Source: Streptomyces tsukubensis
Lineage (GTDB): Bacteria; Actinomycetota; Actinomycetes; Streptomycetales; Streptomycetaceae
NCBI RefSeq assembly: GCF_003932715.1
Contig: NZ_CP020700.1
Location: 7,648,501 to 7,712,500, forward strand
Direction: 5' to 3'
DNA length: 64,000 bases
The notes below the pieces were generated by a model. That model saw only the letters and a program-made list of their open reading frames with translations. It did not search any database and had not been told where the DNA came from. This document shows positions 28,426 through 37,026 of this stretch, in pieces. The translations under genes were made by a program, and so were the position numbers. Numbering within the stretch: the stretch's first letter is position 1; the number at the start of each line of letters is the position of its first letter.

Positions 28426-28845
28426 ATGCCTATCCGGGTCGTCATGATCAAGCCGGGACTCGACAGCCACTACCGCGGAGCCCTCGCCGTCTCACGGTAT
28501 CTCTCCGCACACGGCATGGAGGTCGTCTACGCGGGCCACCAGAGCGCCGACGGTGCCGCAGCCGTCGTCGAGCAGGAGGACGCCCATGTTCTCGGCATCT
28601 CCAGCCTGTCAGGAAACCACCTGCGCACCGTCCCCCGGATCCTCCGGGCACTGCGCGAGCACTCACTCGGCCATGTCCTGGTGCTCGTCGGCGGCGTGAT
28701 TCCGGAGCCGGACCGCGCCCTTCTGCACGACGCCGGAGTCGCCGAGATCTTCAGCCCCGGCACCCCCCTGCACCGCATCTCCGAATTCATCGAACATGCC
28801 CTGCCTCCAGACGACACCGACGACGTTCCCAGGCGGATGCCATGA
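28426..28845 (+). CDS. B12-binding small subunit of the acyl-CoA mutase
   Basis: 139 aa; ATG 28426 follows GAGGTGA. The cobalamin signature is intact: DSHYRG (D-x-H-x-x-G, where His binds cobalt), SSLSGNH and GGVIPE, then AEIFSPGTPLH. Usual form is DGHDRG, so the two variable positions differ. Size matches IcmB-type small subunits (about 136 aa). It is separated from the large subunit by only 17 nt and overlaps the next gene by 4 nt, so the three are made together. Confidence 0.92.
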   Translation: MPIRVVMIKPGLDSHYRGALAVSRYLSAHGMEVVYAGHQSADGAAAVVEQEDAHVLGISSLSGNHLRTVPRILRALREHSLGHVLVLVGGVIPEPDRALLHDAGVAEIFSPGTPLHRISEFIEHALPPDDTDDVPRRMP

Positions 28846-30944
28846 CCTACGGACCCGACATCACCGAATCCCTCGCTCTCCAGCCCGCGGCCGAACCGGT
28901 GCTGAGGCCCCGCCGTGACGCGCCGGTCGCGGTTGTGGGCGCCGCCTGCCGGGTCCCCGGCGCGAACGATCCCTCCGAGCTCTGGAAACTCGTATGCAGG
29001 GGGGAAACCATGATCAGCCGCGTCCCGGCGGAAAGGATTCCCGGCTACGACGCGGACACCGCTCGCACGGCCGAGGTCCACGCGGGACTGCTGGAGCGCA
29101 TCGACACCTTCGACGCGGAATTCTTCGGCATCCGGCCCCGCGAGGCCGCTGCTATGGACCCGCAGCACCGCCTTCTGCTCGAAGAGGCGTGGCACGCCTG
29201 CGAGGCCGCGGGCATCGCGCCCGGTGACCTCGCCGGAAGCCGGACGGGAGTGTTCATGGGAGTCAACGCCTCCGAGTACCGCGAACGCCTGGCGGCCTCG
29301 ACGATCGACGCCTTCTCCGCCACGACCGTACCGGGTGCGTTCGCGGCCAACCGGATCTCCCGGCAGTTCGACCTGCGCGGACCGAGCATCACCGTCGACA
29401 CCGCCTCCGCCAGCGGCATGACCGCCCTCGCCCTGGCCGTGGCCGCACTGCGCGCCGGCGAGTGCGCAGCCGCGTTCGTCGGCGGCGTGTTCGTCCTGTG
29501 CAACGGGGTCGGTGAAACGGTCTACCGGAGGGCACGCATGCTCTCCCCGGGAAACCGGGCCAGGCCACTGGATGCCGCTGCCGACGGATACCTGCGCGGC
29601 GAGGGCGTCGTCTGCCTCCTGCTCAAACCGCTGGAGACAGCCCTGGCCGACGGCGATCCCGTCTTCACCGTCATCCGCGATGCCGGCACCGGCCACGACG
29701 GCCGCCGAGGCGGTCTGACGTCCGCCGATGCCTCCGCGCTCGCCGAGCTCGTCATACGCACCGTCAGAGGCGCGGGCCTGGAGATGACGGACCTCGGCTA
29801 TGCCGAGTGCCACTCCGGCGGAAATCCGGTGACCGACCTCGCCGAAGCCGCCGCCCTGGCCCTCGCAGTGCGGCAGGACGGTGCCGGAGCCCGGGGCGCG
29901 GGCCCCGACGGTGCGCTGTGGCTGGGGTCCCTGAAAGGCACCATCGGCCACCTCGAAGCCGCCGCCGGTCTCGTCAGCCTGACGAAAGCGGCCCTGGTGT
30001 TGCAGCACGGCCTCCTGCCACCGGTCACCGGACTGGACACCGTCGCCCCCGGGCTCAAGGAGCTCGCACCGGCCGTCCGACCGGTCGAACACGCAACACC
30101 CTGGCCCGCCGCGCCGACGCCGCATCGCGCCTGCGTGACCACCTTCGGTGTCGGCGGGTCCACCGTCTGCGCCGTCCTCGAACAACCCCCTCGGTCCGCG
30201 TCAGCACCGTCGGCCGTGCACCACGGCCGGTTCCTCGTCCCGCTGTCGGCGGCCACCCCCGCCGCCCTCGACCGGCTTCGCCGCCGGCTCCGCGACCATC
30301 TCGTCGGCCGTACACCGGCCCCCGGTATCGCGGCCGTGGCCTGGACACTGCAGGCCGGCCGCGCACCGCTCCCCGCCCGCCTGCTGCTCGCCGCCACCGG
30401 CATCGACGAGCTCATCGACGGACTGACCCGACCGGCCGGTGAACAGGAGCACGACGGTCCCCCGGCCGGACTGACCGGCCATCAGCAGGCGCTGGCGGTC
30501 TCATGGACGGCCGGACAGGACGTCGACTGGTCGACGCTGTGGCCGCACGGCACGCCCCGCAGGATCCCGCTGGCCCCGTATCCGTTCGAGCCCGCCGGCC
30601 ACTGGCTGCCCGGCTGCGACGCACCGACCGGACCGGCCGCCCGTCCCGTACGGTCACAGCAGACGGCGACACCCGCCCTGCTCCCGGAACCGGGACCGTA
30701 CGACGAGGGCGCGCTGCGGGACACCGTCCTGCGCATCCTCGCGACAGCCCTGCGCTGCGAGCCGGAAGCCCTCGACCCGCACGCGCAACTGCGGGACCTC
30801 GGCCTCAATTCCCTGCTCGTCGCCGAACTGTCGATCGCACTCGCAGACCGGCTCGGCCGCGACGTCCAACCGGAGCTGATCTACCGTCATGCGACGGCCC
30901 AGAACCTCATCACCGCCCTCGAAGCCGACAGGAACCCGGCATGA
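28842..30944 (+). CDS. ketosynthase-like protein with Ser for Cys, fused to a C-terminal ACP
   Basis: 700 aa. Residues about 28-450 are a type I PKS ketosynthase (VAVVGAACRVPGA, FDAEFFGIRPREAAAMDPQHR). The nucleophile position, normally DTACSSS, reads DTASASG, with Ser189 replacing Cys. The two histidine motifs persist in altered form (AECHSGG for EAHGTGT; KGTIGH for KSNIGH). The usual post-KS linker follows, with no AT, KR or TE. Residues about 615-695 are an ACP (DLGLNSLLVAEL, phosphopantetheine Ser in LNSL). A Cys-less KS cannot form the normal acyl thioester; it could decarboxylate an extender, transfer acyl groups, or act as a chain-length factor-like partner. The ACP could carry the substrate for the P450. 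ATG 28842 overlaps the mutase small subunit. Confidence 0.9.
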   Translation: MTYGPDITESLALQPAAEPVLRPRRDAPVAVVGAACRVPGANDPSELWKLVCRGETMISRVPAERIPGYDADTARTAEVHAGLLERIDTFDAEFFGIRPREAAAMDPQHRLLLEEAWHACEAAGIAPGDLAGSRTGVFMGVNASEYRERLAASTIDAFSATTVPGAFAANRISRQFDLRGPSITVDTASASGMTALALAVAALRAGECAAAFVGGVFVLCNGVGETVYRRARMLSPGNRARPLDAAADGYLRGEGVVCLLLKPLETALADGDPVFTVIRDAGTGHDGRRGGLTSADASALAELVIRTVRGAGLEMTDLGYAECHSGGNPVTDLAEAAALALAVRQDGAGARGAGPDGALWLGSLKGTIGHLEAAAGLVSLTKAALVLQHGLLPPVTGLDTVAPGLKELAPAVRPVEHATPWPAAPTPHRACVTTFGVGGSTVCAVLEQPPRSASAPSAVHHGRFLVPLSAATPAALDRLRRRLRDHLVGRTPAPGIAAVAWTLQAGRAPLPARLLLAATGIDELIDGLTRPAGEQEHDGPPAGLTGHQQALAVSWTAGQDVDWSTLWPHGTPRRIPLAPYPFEPAGHWLPGCDAPTGPAARPVRSQQTATPALLPEPGPYDEGALRDTVLRILATALRCEPEALDPHAQLRDLGLNSLLVAELSIALADRLGRDVQPELIYRHATAQNLITALEADRNPA

Positions 30945-32212
30945 ACCCGATCCTCTCCTTCGACGACACCGATCTCGGCGCCCCGGACACCTACGCGACC
31001 GGCCCGCCCCACACCGCCTGGGCCCGACGGCGCACGGCCGGTCCGGTGGTACGGGACGGCTCCCCGGCCCTCGGCCGGCGCTTCTGGTCGGTCACCGGCT
31101 GGTCAGCGGCGCGCGAACTGCTCGGCCGGCCCGAGGACTTCTCCAGCAGGTACGGCATGGTCCTCGGCTACGGCCCCGACTGCCCCGACCCCGCCGGGCA
31201 GCAGATGATCTCCGCCTGCGACGCACCGCAGCACACGCACCTGCGCGCCCTCATGCACGGGTACTTCACCCCCCGCTGGGCCCGCACCACGGCCCAGGCC
31301 CTGGAGGACGCGCTGCGCACCCGGCTGGCACCCCTTCTCCGCACCGGGGAACCGTTCGACTTCGCCCGCGATATCGCCGGCCATCTGCCGATGGAAGCCG
31401 CTTGCCTGATACTCGGCCTGCCACCACACGACCGGGACGAACTCTATGCCCTGGCAACCTCGACTCTCAGCGGCACGGACCCCGACTCCGCCCGCGACCA
31501 CGGAGTGCTCACCACCGCGACCGCCCACGCCGAACTCTTCACCTACTTCCTGCGCCTGACCCGCGTACGCCGCGGAGCGGGGGACGACGACATGATCCGG
31601 GCCCTGGCCACGGCCAGGGCGCCCGAGCCGCTCACGGACCAGGAGGTCGCCGCGAACTGCGTCGGTGTACTGATCGCGGCCACCGAGACGACACGGCTCG
31701 CTCTGGCCGGGGCGGGCACGATCCTGGCGGCCCACCCCGACATCCGGGCGCTTCTCAGCGGCAGCGCCGAGCAGCTGCGAACCACGGGGGAGGAGATCCT
31801 GCGATGGACCTCTCCGGCCACCCATGTACTGCGTACCGCGACACACGACACCACACTGGCCGGCTACCCGATCGCCGCCGGTGACCTGGCCGTCGCATGG
31901 CTGGGGGCAGCGAACCGGGACGCGCACGCGTTCGACCGGCCCGGCGTCTTCGACCCGGCCCGCACACCGAACCGGCACATGGCCTTCGGCCACGGTCCCC
32001 ATCACTGCATCGGCGCCACCGTCGCCCGGATCGAACTGGCCACCACCCTGCGCATCCTGCACACCGAGACCACGGGCGTCGAACTCCTCGGCCCGCCCAC
32101 CCATCTGCGGTCGATCCACACCTCCGGATACAAGAGCCTCCCCCTCAGACTCCTCGCCCGCCGACCGGACCGGGCGCGCCTGCGCCCGCCGTCCACGACA
32201 GGACTGCCATGA
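30941..32212 (+). CDS. cytochrome P450
   Basis: 423 aa, soluble bacterial class. Heme ligand Cys356 in FGHGPHHCIG, EEILRW as the ExxR motif, and an I-helix IAATETT in which the usual A-G-x-E-T has Ala for Gly. RHMAFGHGPHH is close to P450s that act on carrier-bound chains, in line with the ACP encoded immediately upstream; this is inference. No ferredoxin gene is nearby, so it must borrow a redox partner. ATGA overlaps at both ends couple it to the KS-ACP and the oxidase. Confidence 0.92.
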   Translation: MNPILSFDDTDLGAPDTYATGPPHTAWARRRTAGPVVRDGSPALGRRFWSVTGWSAARELLGRPEDFSSRYGMVLGYGPDCPDPAGQQMISACDAPQHTHLRALMHGYFTPRWARTTAQALEDALRTRLAPLLRTGEPFDFARDIAGHLPMEAACLILGLPPHDRDELYALATSTLSGTDPDSARDHGVLTTATAHAELFTYFLRLTRVRRGAGDDDMIRALATARAPEPLTDQEVAANCVGVLIAATETTRLALAGAGTILAAHPDIRALLSGSAEQLRTTGEEILRWTSPATHVLRTATHDTTLAGYPIAAGDLAVAWLGAANRDAHAFDRPGVFDPARTPNRHMAFGHGPHHCIGATVARIELATTLRILHTETTGVELLGPPTHLRSIHTSGYKSLPLRLLARRPDRARLRPPSTTGLP

Positions 32213-33372
32213 GCACGCTGTACGCGGGATACCAGGACCAGATCTACCGCTCCGGGACCGCCGGCCGCCGCCCGCCCTTCACCACGGACCACAGCCGCCT
32301 GGAGCGCGCGGCCCGCGACGTCATGGCGCCACAGGCGTACGGCTATATCGCCGGCGCGGCCGGTTCGGAGGCGACGATGCGCGCCAACAGGGCCGCCTTC
32401 GACCACCACGGACTCGTACCACGTGTGCTGCGGGACGTATCCGAACGGGATCTGTCCATCGAACTGTTCGGCTCACGGCTTCCCACGCCGCTGCTGCTCG
32501 CTCCCGTCGGCGCCCTCGGACTCGCCCACCCGGACGGAGAGATCGCCGCGGCCCGGGCGGCTGAGGAAACAGGAGTGCCCCTGGTGCTGAGCACGGTTTC
32601 GAGCCACAGCATCGAGGAGGTCGCCGCGGCCGCGCCCCGCGCCCGGCGCTGGTTCCAGCTGTACTGGCCGAACGACACGGAGCTCACCCTCAGCCTGCTC
32701 GAACGCGCGGTGGCCAACAGGTACGAGGTCCTGGTCGTGACCCTCGACGCGTTCGCACTGGCCTGGCGCCCCCGCGACCTGGACAGGGGATACCTGCCCT
32801 TTCATCGCCTGCACGGGCTGGCGAACTACCTGACCGACCCTGCCTTCCGGCATCTGCTGCCCAAGCCCGCCGAGACCGATCCGGCCGGAGCAGTGCAGCG
32901 GTGGTCCGAGTTGTTCAACGACGCCTCGCGCACCTGGGCGAGCATCCCGTTCCTCCGGGAGCACTGGCACGGCCCACTCGTCCTCAAAGGAATCTGCCAC
33001 CCCGGCGACGCGCGCGCCGCTGTCGACTCCGGGGCGGACGCGATCGTCGTCTCCAACCACGGCGGCAGGCAGATCGACGGCGGAGTGGCCGCGCTCGACG
33101 CGCTGGAAGCGGTGGTGGCGGCCGTGGGAGACAGGACCACGGTGCTCTTCGACAGCGGTATCCGCACCGGTGCCGACACGGTCAAGGCGTTGGCTCTCGG
33201 CGCCCGTGCCGTGCTCCTGGGCCGCCCCTACGTCTATGGTCTGGCGCTGGGCGGAACGAAGGGGGTGATCCATGTACTCCGCGGTCTGCTGGCGGAACTG
33301 GACCTGACCCTGGCGATGACCGGGCATCGCACTCCTGCGGCACTCGACCCATCGGTCCTGGTCCGCACCTGA
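32209..33372 (+). CDS. FMN-dependent 2-hydroxy-acid oxidase (lactate monooxygenase/oxidase family)
   Basis: 387 aa TIM-barrel flavoprotein. Residues near PQAYGYIAGAAGSEATMRANR and LLLAPVGALGLAHPDGE match the lactate 2-monooxygenase-like branch, as does the PFTTDHSRLE lead. Catalytic His and Arg are in SNHGGRQIDGG, and FQLYWPND supplies the active-site Tyr; the phosphate site is DSGIRTGAD / GRPYVYGLALGG. The family oxidises alpha-hydroxy acids to alpha-keto acids or, in monooxygenases, decarboxylates them. A P450 that hydroxylates and this enzyme that oxidises would together convert an alpha position to a keto acid; this is a guess from gene order. It is the last gene of the operon, before a terminator. 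Confidence 0.88.
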   Translation: MSTLYAGYQDQIYRSGTAGRRPPFTTDHSRLERAARDVMAPQAYGYIAGAAGSEATMRANRAAFDHHGLVPRVLRDVSERDLSIELFGSRLPTPLLLAPVGALGLAHPDGEIAAARAAEETGVPLVLSTVSSHSIEEVAAAAPRARRWFQLYWPNDTELTLSLLERAVANRYEVLVVTLDAFALAWRPRDLDRGYLPFHRLHGLANYLTDPAFRHLLPKPAETDPAGAVQRWSELFNDASRTWASIPFLREHWHGPLVLKGICHPGDARAAVDSGADAIVVSNHGGRQIDGGVAALDALEAVVAAVGDRTTVLFDSGIRTGADTVKALALGARAVLLGRPYVYGLALGGTKGVIHVLRGLLAELDLTLAMTGHRTPAALDPSVLVRT

Positions 33373-33431
33373 TCGTCGCAGCAGCGATGCTGCCGGACGG
33401 CGAAGCAGCAGACTCGTCGGCCTTGGGAAGG

Positions 33432-33472
33432 GCGGGGGCATCGGACGGATGGTCTCCGGCCGATGCCCCCGC
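33432..33472. terminator. terminator of the polyketide operon
   Basis: 13-bp perfect inverted repeat (GCGGGGGCATCGG at 33432-33444 with CCGATGCCCCCGC at 33460-33472), 15-nt loop, between the oxidase gene and the converging hydrolase gene. Confidence 0.75.
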
Positions 33473-33505
33473 TCCCGTGCCTGCCCGTGTGTCGGCCCTT
33501 CCTGA

Positions 33506-34366
33506 TCAGCGCGTGGCGCGGTCGGCGGTCTTGATGAGCTTCTCCACCGCACCGGGGTGGCTGACCATGACGGAGTGCGAAGCCCCCCGTACCTCGACCT
33601 GGCCCCGCATGTTCGCGCGGTCGTACTCCCAGCGCTGCAGGGCGGGCGGTATGGCCTTGTCCGCGGCGGCGACCAGACCCCAGGACGGAATGCTCCGCCA
33701 GGCGGCGGTCCGGGTGGGGTCGGTGAGGTGCGTGGCGGCGGCGGGCCGCTGCGTGGCGTGCATGACGTCGGTGACCGGCCTGGGCAGGTCCGCGGCGAAC
33801 GCGCTGCGGAACTTGTCGGCCTTGAGGTAGATATCGGTTCCGGTGGCGCCACCCGGGCCGGTGAACGGTACCTCGTTGATCGCGTCCGGGATCTCGCTGC
33901 CGGGGTACTTGCCGAGCAGACCGATGAGCTGCTCGCCCTCGGCCGGCACGAACGCGGCGACGTAGACCAGCGCCTTGACGTGGGGATTGCCTGCGGCGGC
34001 GTTGGTGATGACCGCGCCGCCGTAGGAGTGACCGGCGAGGATGACCGGGCCCTTGACGGACTTCAGGAGGCTTGCGAGGTAGGGCGCGTCTCCGGCCAGG
34101 CCGCGCAGCGGATTGGCGGGCGCGATCACCGGGTAGCCGTCGCGCTGGAGCCGCTTGACGACACCGTTCCAGCTCGCCGAGGCGTCGGCGAAACCTCCGT
34201 GGACGAGGACGACCGTCGGCTTGGCGGCTCCGCCGGCTTCCTTTGTGGCCCGATGGCCGCTGGTGGATACCGCGTTGGCCGTGGTCGTCAGCACCGCCGC
34301 CGCTGTGGCAGCCGTCGCGGCGACGGCGGCGATCAGCGCACGCCGTGTGGTCGTGGTCCGTTGCAT
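33506..34366 (-). CDS. secreted alpha/beta hydrolase
   Basis: 286 aa. A signal sequence with TTTTRRALIAAVAAT and a long Ala-rich core suggests export (twin Arg present, Tat possible). The hydrolase core has the oxyanion HGGFADAS, nucleophile Ser in GHSYGG, and a late His in ASHSVMV; it resembles EstA/salicylate-esterase-like alpha/beta hydrolases (about 230-aa core). The substrate is unknown. It lies 61 bp downstream of a frameshifted secreted Rid-family gene on the same strand, and the pair is divergent from an AsnC regulator, which may control both. Confidence 0.85.
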   Translation of the reverse strand: MQRTTTTRRALIAAVAATAATAAAVLTTTANAVSTSGHRATKEAGGAAKPTVVLVHGGFADASASWNGVVKRLQRDGYPVIAPANPLRGLAGDAPYLASLLKSVKGPVILAGHSYGGAVITNAAAGNPHVKALVYVAAFVPAEGEQLIGLLGKYPGSEIPDAINEVPFTGPGGATGTDIYLKADKFRSAFAADLPRPVTDVMHATQRPAAATHLTDPTRTAAWRSIPSWGLVAAADKAIPPALQRWEYDRANMRGQVEVRGASHSVMVSHPGAVEKLIKTADRATR

Positions 34367-34427
34367 GGTGGGAGCCTTGTCCTTTCGAAGGGGTGGCCCT
34401 GGGGAGTTTCTTGCGGATCAGGCCGGA

Positions 34428-34990
34428 TCAGCGCACCGCGGTCGCCTCGATCTCGATGAGCACACCGGGCCGGGCAAGACGCTCGACGCCGATCGCCGCG
34501 CTCGTGGGTTTGATGCCAGCCTTGTCCAGCCGCTCGATGACCTGGTCGAAGTGCCGGAAGAAAAGGTCCTCGTCGGTCACCGAGTACCGCAGATTGGTGA
34601 TCTCGCCCGGCCGGTAGCCCGCGTCCTCGACGTACTGCTCCACCTGGTCGAAGACGCGATGGATCTGCTTCTCCATGTCCCACAGGTGCAGGTACGTGTT
34701 GTTCCGGTCCTTCGCCGTCTGCCCGGCCACGAACAGGATGCCGCGCGGGTCCTTCACCTCGTGCGTCTGGTACAGGGCGGTCCTGCCGTCGTACTTCCAG
34801 GGCTCGCCCAGCCTTCTTCGGCCGTCGGCCTTCTGCGGCGCCGCGTCGGCCGCCGGAGCCGCCGTGGATGCGTCGGCCGGGCTCGGCCGTGGACCTCTCC
34901 GGCGGCCGGCTGAACACCCAGTAACAGGGCCGCGGAGGCCAGGCCGCCGACCAGAGCGGTGGCGAGGTGCGCGGAACGATGGGTCGTCAT
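34428..34990 (-). pseudogene. secreted Rid (YjgF/YER057c/UK114) family protein, frameshifted
   Basis: The 5' part, from ATG 34990, encodes a clear signal peptide (MTTHRSAHLATALVGGLASA, then LLLGVQPAAG). The Rid domain (QTHEVKDPRGILFVAGQTA, EDAGYRPGEITNLRY, PGVLIEIEATAVR) lies in another frame of the same strand, and its coding-like sequence continues upstream through PADASTAAPAADAAP and GEPWKYDGRTALYQ with no start. The two parts meet near 34875-34900. One extra C in the CCC run at about 34880 would give an uninterrupted protein of about 187 aa. As read, only a fragment from an internal ATG at 34757 (109 aa, lacking the first strand of the fold) could be made. Rid proteins hydrolyse reactive enamines; exported forms are of unknown role. 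It may be a true mutation or a base-calling error. Confidence 0.7.
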
Positions 34991-35253
34991 GGTCGGGCCT
35001 CTTTCCGGGGATCGACGGTGTGCGGTCACGGGGCGTGCCGGCGACACGTCCTGCCGGATCGCCGTCACGACACCTGGTGGCGAGGGCCAGTGAAGACCCT
35101 CACCCGCCTACCGGGCCCCGTCCCGGGCTCCACCCGCCCGTATCTGCGGGATTCCGCCATCCGCCTACCACCCGGCTGTGGAATTCCGTCACCATGGCCC
35201 TTGATCACGACCAGGGTCGGAGCCACGGCCCGAGACACCCCGGAGGCGCCGCC

Positions 35254-36231
35254 ATGGACGACACGGACAAGCTCGTGGTCTCCGCGCTGCTGGCCAACGG
35301 GCGCGCCTCGTGGACGGCGATCGCCGAGGCCCTGGACCTCGCCGAGAGTACGGTCCGCAGACGCGGCACCCGGCTGATGGAGTCCGGCCTGCTCGCGGTC
35401 ACCGCTCTGGAGAACCCCTACCGCGCCTGGGGCGGCTGGCCCCTGCTCCTCCTGCCGCGTGCCCGTCCCGACCGAACCCTGCGGCTCGCACACCAACTCG
35501 CCCGCATGTATCCGGTGAAGACGGTCTGGGTGCTCGACAACGGCGAGATCTTCGCCCTGGTCCACCCCCGCCACCGCGCCGAACGCAATGACCTGACATT
35601 ACGTCACCTCCCGCTGATCGGCGATCTCCTCGATCTGCGGACCCTGCCCGTGCTGCGCGCCTACACCCTGGCCGGCCCTCCTCAGCCGCCCCTGCTGACC
35701 GCCGCCCAGACGGACCTCGTCCGGCACCCCTACGGCGCGCCCGGCCTCGCCCCCGGTCCCCGCCTCGACGCGGACGAACAGCACCTGGTGGAAGCGCTCG
35801 CCGTGGACGGCAGGATGAGCTTCGGCCGGCTCGCGGCGGCGACCCGTACCTCCGCCGCGACGGCCCAGCGCCGTCTCGACCGCCTCAGGCGCTGCGGCGG
35901 TGCCGAGATCGCCACCGTCGTGGACCGCTGCCAGGTGGGACTGGACGTCCAGGCGGTGTTCTTCATCCAGTGCGACCCGGTCAGCCTGGCCGACACGGTG
36001 AAGCAGTTCACCTCCCGTACGGCGGTGCATCTCGCCGCCGCGGTGACCGGCCCCGACCATCTGATCGCCGCGGTGGCCGTGCCCCACACCGACGACGTCC
36101 ACCGCCTCCAGACCGACGTACTCCCCGGTCTGCCCGGCTACCGCCACGCCCGCGTCCAGCTCGTCACCACGTTCATCAAGGAAAGCGGCATGGTCTACCG
36201 CGACGGCCACTGGCAGCTCGTCGAGCCCTGA
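35254..36231 (+). CDS. Lrp/AsnC-type regulator with two HTH domains
   Basis: 325 aa from ATG 35254, with GGAGG upstream. An N-terminal AsnC-like helix-turn-helix (DKLVVSALLANGRASWTAIAEALDLAESTVRRR) is followed by a divergent sensor-like region, then a second HTH (DEQHLVEALAVDGRMSFGRLAAATRTSAATAQRR) and a C-terminal RAM-like domain. This is a duplicated Lrp arrangement found in actinobacteria, about twice the length of classic AsnC. The ligand is unknown; amino acids are typical. Divergent from the Rid/hydrolase pair over a 263-bp gap, so that pair is the likely target. Confidence 0.88.
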   Translation: MDDTDKLVVSALLANGRASWTAIAEALDLAESTVRRRGTRLMESGLLAVTALENPYRAWGGWPLLLLPRARPDRTLRLAHQLARMYPVKTVWVLDNGEIFALVHPRHRAERNDLTLRHLPLIGDLLDLRTLPVLRAYTLAGPPQPPLLTAAQTDLVRHPYGAPGLAPGPRLDADEQHLVEALAVDGRMSFGRLAAATRTSAATAQRRLDRLRRCGGAEIATVVDRCQVGLDVQAVFFIQCDPVSLADTVKQFTSRTAVHLAAAVTGPDHLIAAVAVPHTDDVHRLQTDVLPGLPGYRHARVQLVTTFIKESGMVYRDGHWQLVEP

Positions 36232-36249
36232 CCGCCGGCCGGCCGGCGG
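36232..36249. terminator. 18-bp perfect palindrome after the AsnC gene
   Basis: CCGCCGGCC/GGCCGGCGG directly follows the AsnC stop, facing the converging MarR gene. With no loop bases it may fold less readily than the other hairpins here. Confidence 0.45.
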
Positions 36250-36353
36250 GAATCCCTGTGGCCTGTGTGGGCATTGCGGATGCTCCGGCTCGTACGGTGG
36301 CGACGGTCGTGGGGCGGGGGAGGGGCGACGGCACTTCCCGCCCCCGGTCCCGC

Positions 36354-36830
36354 TCAGCCGGGTCTCTTGGCCGCCGCGCTCTGGGCCCGCGCCACCTGTC
36401 CGAGTGCCTTCTTGAAGGCGGCGTAGGTCTCCTCGCCCAGTGACTGCGCGTGCCGTTCCTCGATCGCGCGCATGATGGCGGCGGCGGTCTCCATCTGGAG
36501 CAGACCTCGTTCGGTGGGGCGGACCAGCTTGGCGCGGCGGTCGGCGGGGTCCGGGACGCGTTCGACGTAGTCGAGGCGTTCCAGATCGTCGACGAGTGTG
36601 CCGACCACCTGCTTGTGCTGGCCGGACAGCCGGGCCAGTTCACTGGCGCGGATGCCCTCGGGGCGCAGATGGGCCAGGACGGCCCCCGAGCGCGGCAGGA
36701 TGTCGTCGAAGCCCCGCTCGGCGAGCGTGGCGAACAGCTCGCGCTGGACGGAGAACAGGACCCGGGCGGCGAGCACCCCCAGATCCGGTCCCGGTCCCGG
36801 CCCCGGTCCCGTCTGCCGGTCGCCGCTCAT
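36354..36830 (-). CDS. MarR-family transcriptional regulator
   Basis: 158 aa from ATG 36830 (AAGGCGTGGGGC upstream). The frame stays open to 36980 and another ATG at 36875 is possible. Winged helix: LPRSGAVLAHLRPEGIRASELARLSGQHKQVVGTLVDDLERLDYVERVPDPADRRAKLVRPTERG matches the MarR fold including the wing D-P-A-D-R-R. The first 18 residues are a Gly/Pro-rich lead. It is divergent from a cysteine hydrolase gene, with an AT-rich palindromic operator between them, so it probably represses that gene and itself. Confidence 0.9.
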   Translation of the reverse strand: MSGDRQTGPGPGPGPDLGVLAARVLFSVQRELFATLAERGFDDILPRSGAVLAHLRPEGIRASELARLSGQHKQVVGTLVDDLERLDYVERVPDPADRRAKLVRPTERGLLQMETAAAIMRAIEERHAQSLGEETYAAFKKALGQVARAQSAAAKRPG

Positions 36831-36975
36831 GCCCCACGCCTTCCTCGTCCGTCCTGCCTCCGCCGTTCCGTTCATGGCGGTCCGACCGGCGAGTTTAGCC
36901 GCCGGGCCGGTCCGCGCCCCGCGCCGCTCCAACTCCCGCTTGCCATCCGGGCGATGGTCGCCTAGATTCAAAGTC

Positions 36976-37006
36976 GTCACTGAAATTGACTATCACGATT
37001 AGTGAC
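36976..37006. promoter_or_regulatory. MarR-type operator overlapping a promoter-like element
   Basis: GTCACT at 36976 and AGTGAC at 37001 form an inverted repeat in a conspicuously AT-rich stretch. It overlaps TTGACT (36986-36991) and lies near TAAAAT (37007-37012), a possible -35/-10 pair with a short 15-bp spacer, just ahead of the cysteine hydrolase ribosome-binding site. Confidence 0.5.
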
Positions 37007-37026
37007 TAAAATTCGAGGAGAAGATC

